The translations under genes and the position numbers were made by a program. A DNA stretch of 42,712 nucleotides from Candidatus Thorarchaeota archaeon (lineage in GTDB: Archaea; Asgardarchaeota; Thorarchaeia; Thorarchaeales; Thorarchaeaceae): positions 1 through 42,712 of the forward strand of contig JAEOTX010000013.1 in NCBI GenBank assembly GCA_016839605.1, read 5' to 3'. This document shows, one piece after another, positions 41,927 through 42,712 of this stretch (its first letter is position 1; the number at the start of each line of letters is the position of its first letter). The notes under the pieces are model-generated. The model was not told the DNA's origin. It did not search any database and saw only the letters and a program-made list of their open reading frames with translations.

Positions 41927-42394
41927 CTAGGCATCTCTTGCCATCCTAAGTAGAAGCGCCACTTGTCCTGCGTGATGAGTCACATGGTATCCGGCGATAA
42001 TTCGTAAGATAATTTCTAGTGACCCTTGTTTCAGAAGAGATGGAGGCGGCAGATTCATCTCTTCATCTAGGTTCTCATCCGTCAAGTGTTCGTATATCTC
42101 TCTAAATGTCTGGTACACTGCACGAACATTCACCTTCAGCCTGCCCTCAATTGTATCCGCATCCTTCTCCTCTTGCTTTGCTAGGGTAATTCCTAGGAGA
42201 TCAGCTATCTCACTGCATACCAACATTAAGACAATGGTGGCATGATACACCACTTCGGAAGCTGAAGGACCCCCTTCTGATGGAGTCCACTCTAGTTCTT
42301 CATCACTACCATTAATCTGCGTAATAAGCCAGTTACGTGCGCCCAAACCCAACCTCAGTAAGTCGCCTTGCTTTCCAGAAAGCTCCTTTTTCAT
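41927..42394 (-). CDS. DinB-like four-helix protein
   Basis: The 155-residue protein has the DinB/YfiT layout: VVYHATIVLML in helix 2, and YHVTHHAGQVALLLRM in the last helix, where the two His align with metal ligands of the family. DinB-like enzymes are often bacillithiol/mycothiol transferases or of unknown role in archaea. Single gene on minus; the 76-nt gap to the small membrane protein shows no signal that I can identify. Confidence 0.7.
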   Translation of the reverse strand: MKKELSGKQGDLLRLGLGARNWLITQINGSDEELEWTPSEGGPSASEVVYHATIVLMLVCSEIADLLGITLAKQEEKDADTIEGRLKVNVRAVYQTFREIYEHLTDENLDEEMNLPPPSLLKQGSLEIILRIIAGYHVTHHAGQVALLLRMARDA

Positions 42395-42572
42395 CTTCTA
42401 TCGACCAAAATCGCCTTGTGAGACCCCCATAAGTAGAAACCTGTTTACGAAAAATCGTCGAGCGTGACTAATGACAGACCATGAATGAGTTATTATGGGT
42501 ATTCAACCTACCGTGACGAGCGCGTAGACGATGGAAGACGTGGTTTCCATCTTTCATACATGCCTGAGGAGG

Positions 42573-42712
42573 ATGTTCTCATTGGTCAGAGCTCGAATTG
42601 TAATTCTTCTTGTTCCCATTCTATTGCTTACAAGCGCGATTATTGCTCAAGAGCCACAAGGGTTACTGAATCATAGTCAATCCGATTTTGAAATTACGAA
42701 TGGAGCTCTACT
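42573..42712 (+). CDS. Start of a secreted protein (partial at 3' end)
   Basis: A reading frame open to the window end carries a signal peptide (RARIVILLVPILLLTSAII, then AQEPQ). GAGGAGG at 42566-42572 lies 9 nt before TTG 42582, the likeliest start; ATG 42573 directly abuts it, and ATG 42531 also precedes in frame. At least 43 residues follow from TTG 42582. The competing frame 42485-42676 lacks such structure. Confidence 0.6.
   Translation, partial: MFSLVRARIVILLVPILLLTSAIIAQEPQGLLNHSQSDFEITNGAL

Noticed and set aside
42485..42676. 63-codon frame near the right edge
   Set aside because: No ribosome site or domain; overlaps a frame with a clear signal peptide.

Overview
The window looks archaeal. 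Signs of this are a group II chaperonin (thermosome) with a GGM-rich tail, the archaeal HMG-CoA synthase/thiolase/DUF35 set, a phosphopantetheine adenylyltransferase fused to a DUF359-type (GTP-dependent) dephospho-CoA kinase, a fused gamma-alpha 2-oxoacid:ferredoxin oxidoreductase, an archaeal-type SMC, a TFIIB-like zinc-ribbon/winged-helix protein, AT-rich TATA-like boxes, and many GTG/TTG starts with good GGAGG-type ribosome sites. Moderate base composition and gene content would fit an Asgard archaeon of the Thorarchaeia type, but that is a guess from content, not a placement. I see no rRNA, tRNA, CRISPR array, insertion sequence or prophage.

Layout. 1-1.5 kb: end of a membrane protein, a secreted/anchored protein, a strong 112-nt hairpin and a zinc-ribbon/winged-helix protein. 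1.8-3.2 kb: an MFS exporter behind a region with GTGACC repeats. 3.2-9.0 kb, minus strand: a chromosome-structuring operon made of a catalytically degenerate AAA protein, SMC, a kleisin-like protein (ScpA-like) and a small possible winged-helix partner (ScpB/KITE-like). Starting only 11 nt away on the other strand (9.0-12.4 kb) is a MoxR-type AAA ATPase followed by a zincin (HExxH) + VWA protein.

12.4-19.4 kb, minus strand: five tightly coupled genes for NuoE, NuoF with extra ferredoxin domain, a NuoG-like subunit without a molybdenum ligand, and both NfnA and NfnB. Together they look like a soluble flavin-based electron-bifurcating complex joining NAD(H), NADP(H) and ferredoxin pools. 19.5-22.8 kb: NAD(P)HX repair enzyme, CoA-synthesis fusion and a metallophosphoesterase. 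22.8-25.4 kb: the mevalonate-entry module. 25.5-31.8 kb: a possible decayed reading frame, a ubiquitin-like GG protein facing an asparagine-synthetase-like protein that has lost its glutaminase cysteine, an AbrB-like small protein, a 529-residue protein of unknown function, a secreted alpha/alpha-toroid protein and thioredoxin reductase. 31.9-34.5 kb: a BioD-like P-loop protein and the thermosome with a palindrome in its promoter and a hairpin terminator.

35.1-41.6 kb: a plus-strand operon KorA(gamma-alpha)-KorB-FumC-SdhA-SdhB, an arc of the TCA cycle from 2-oxoglutarate (or another 2-oxoacid) to malate, with no SdhC/D anchors in sight. The window ends with a small membrane protein, a DinB-like protein and the start of a secreted protein.

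The theme is redox carrier balance: NAD(P)H repair, bifurcating NAD(P)/ferredoxin exchange, ferredoxin-linked oxoacid oxidation, succinate/fumarate chemistry and thioredoxin reduction. The least explained part is the AAA / MoxR / zincin-VWA set sharing a promoter gap with the SMC operon.
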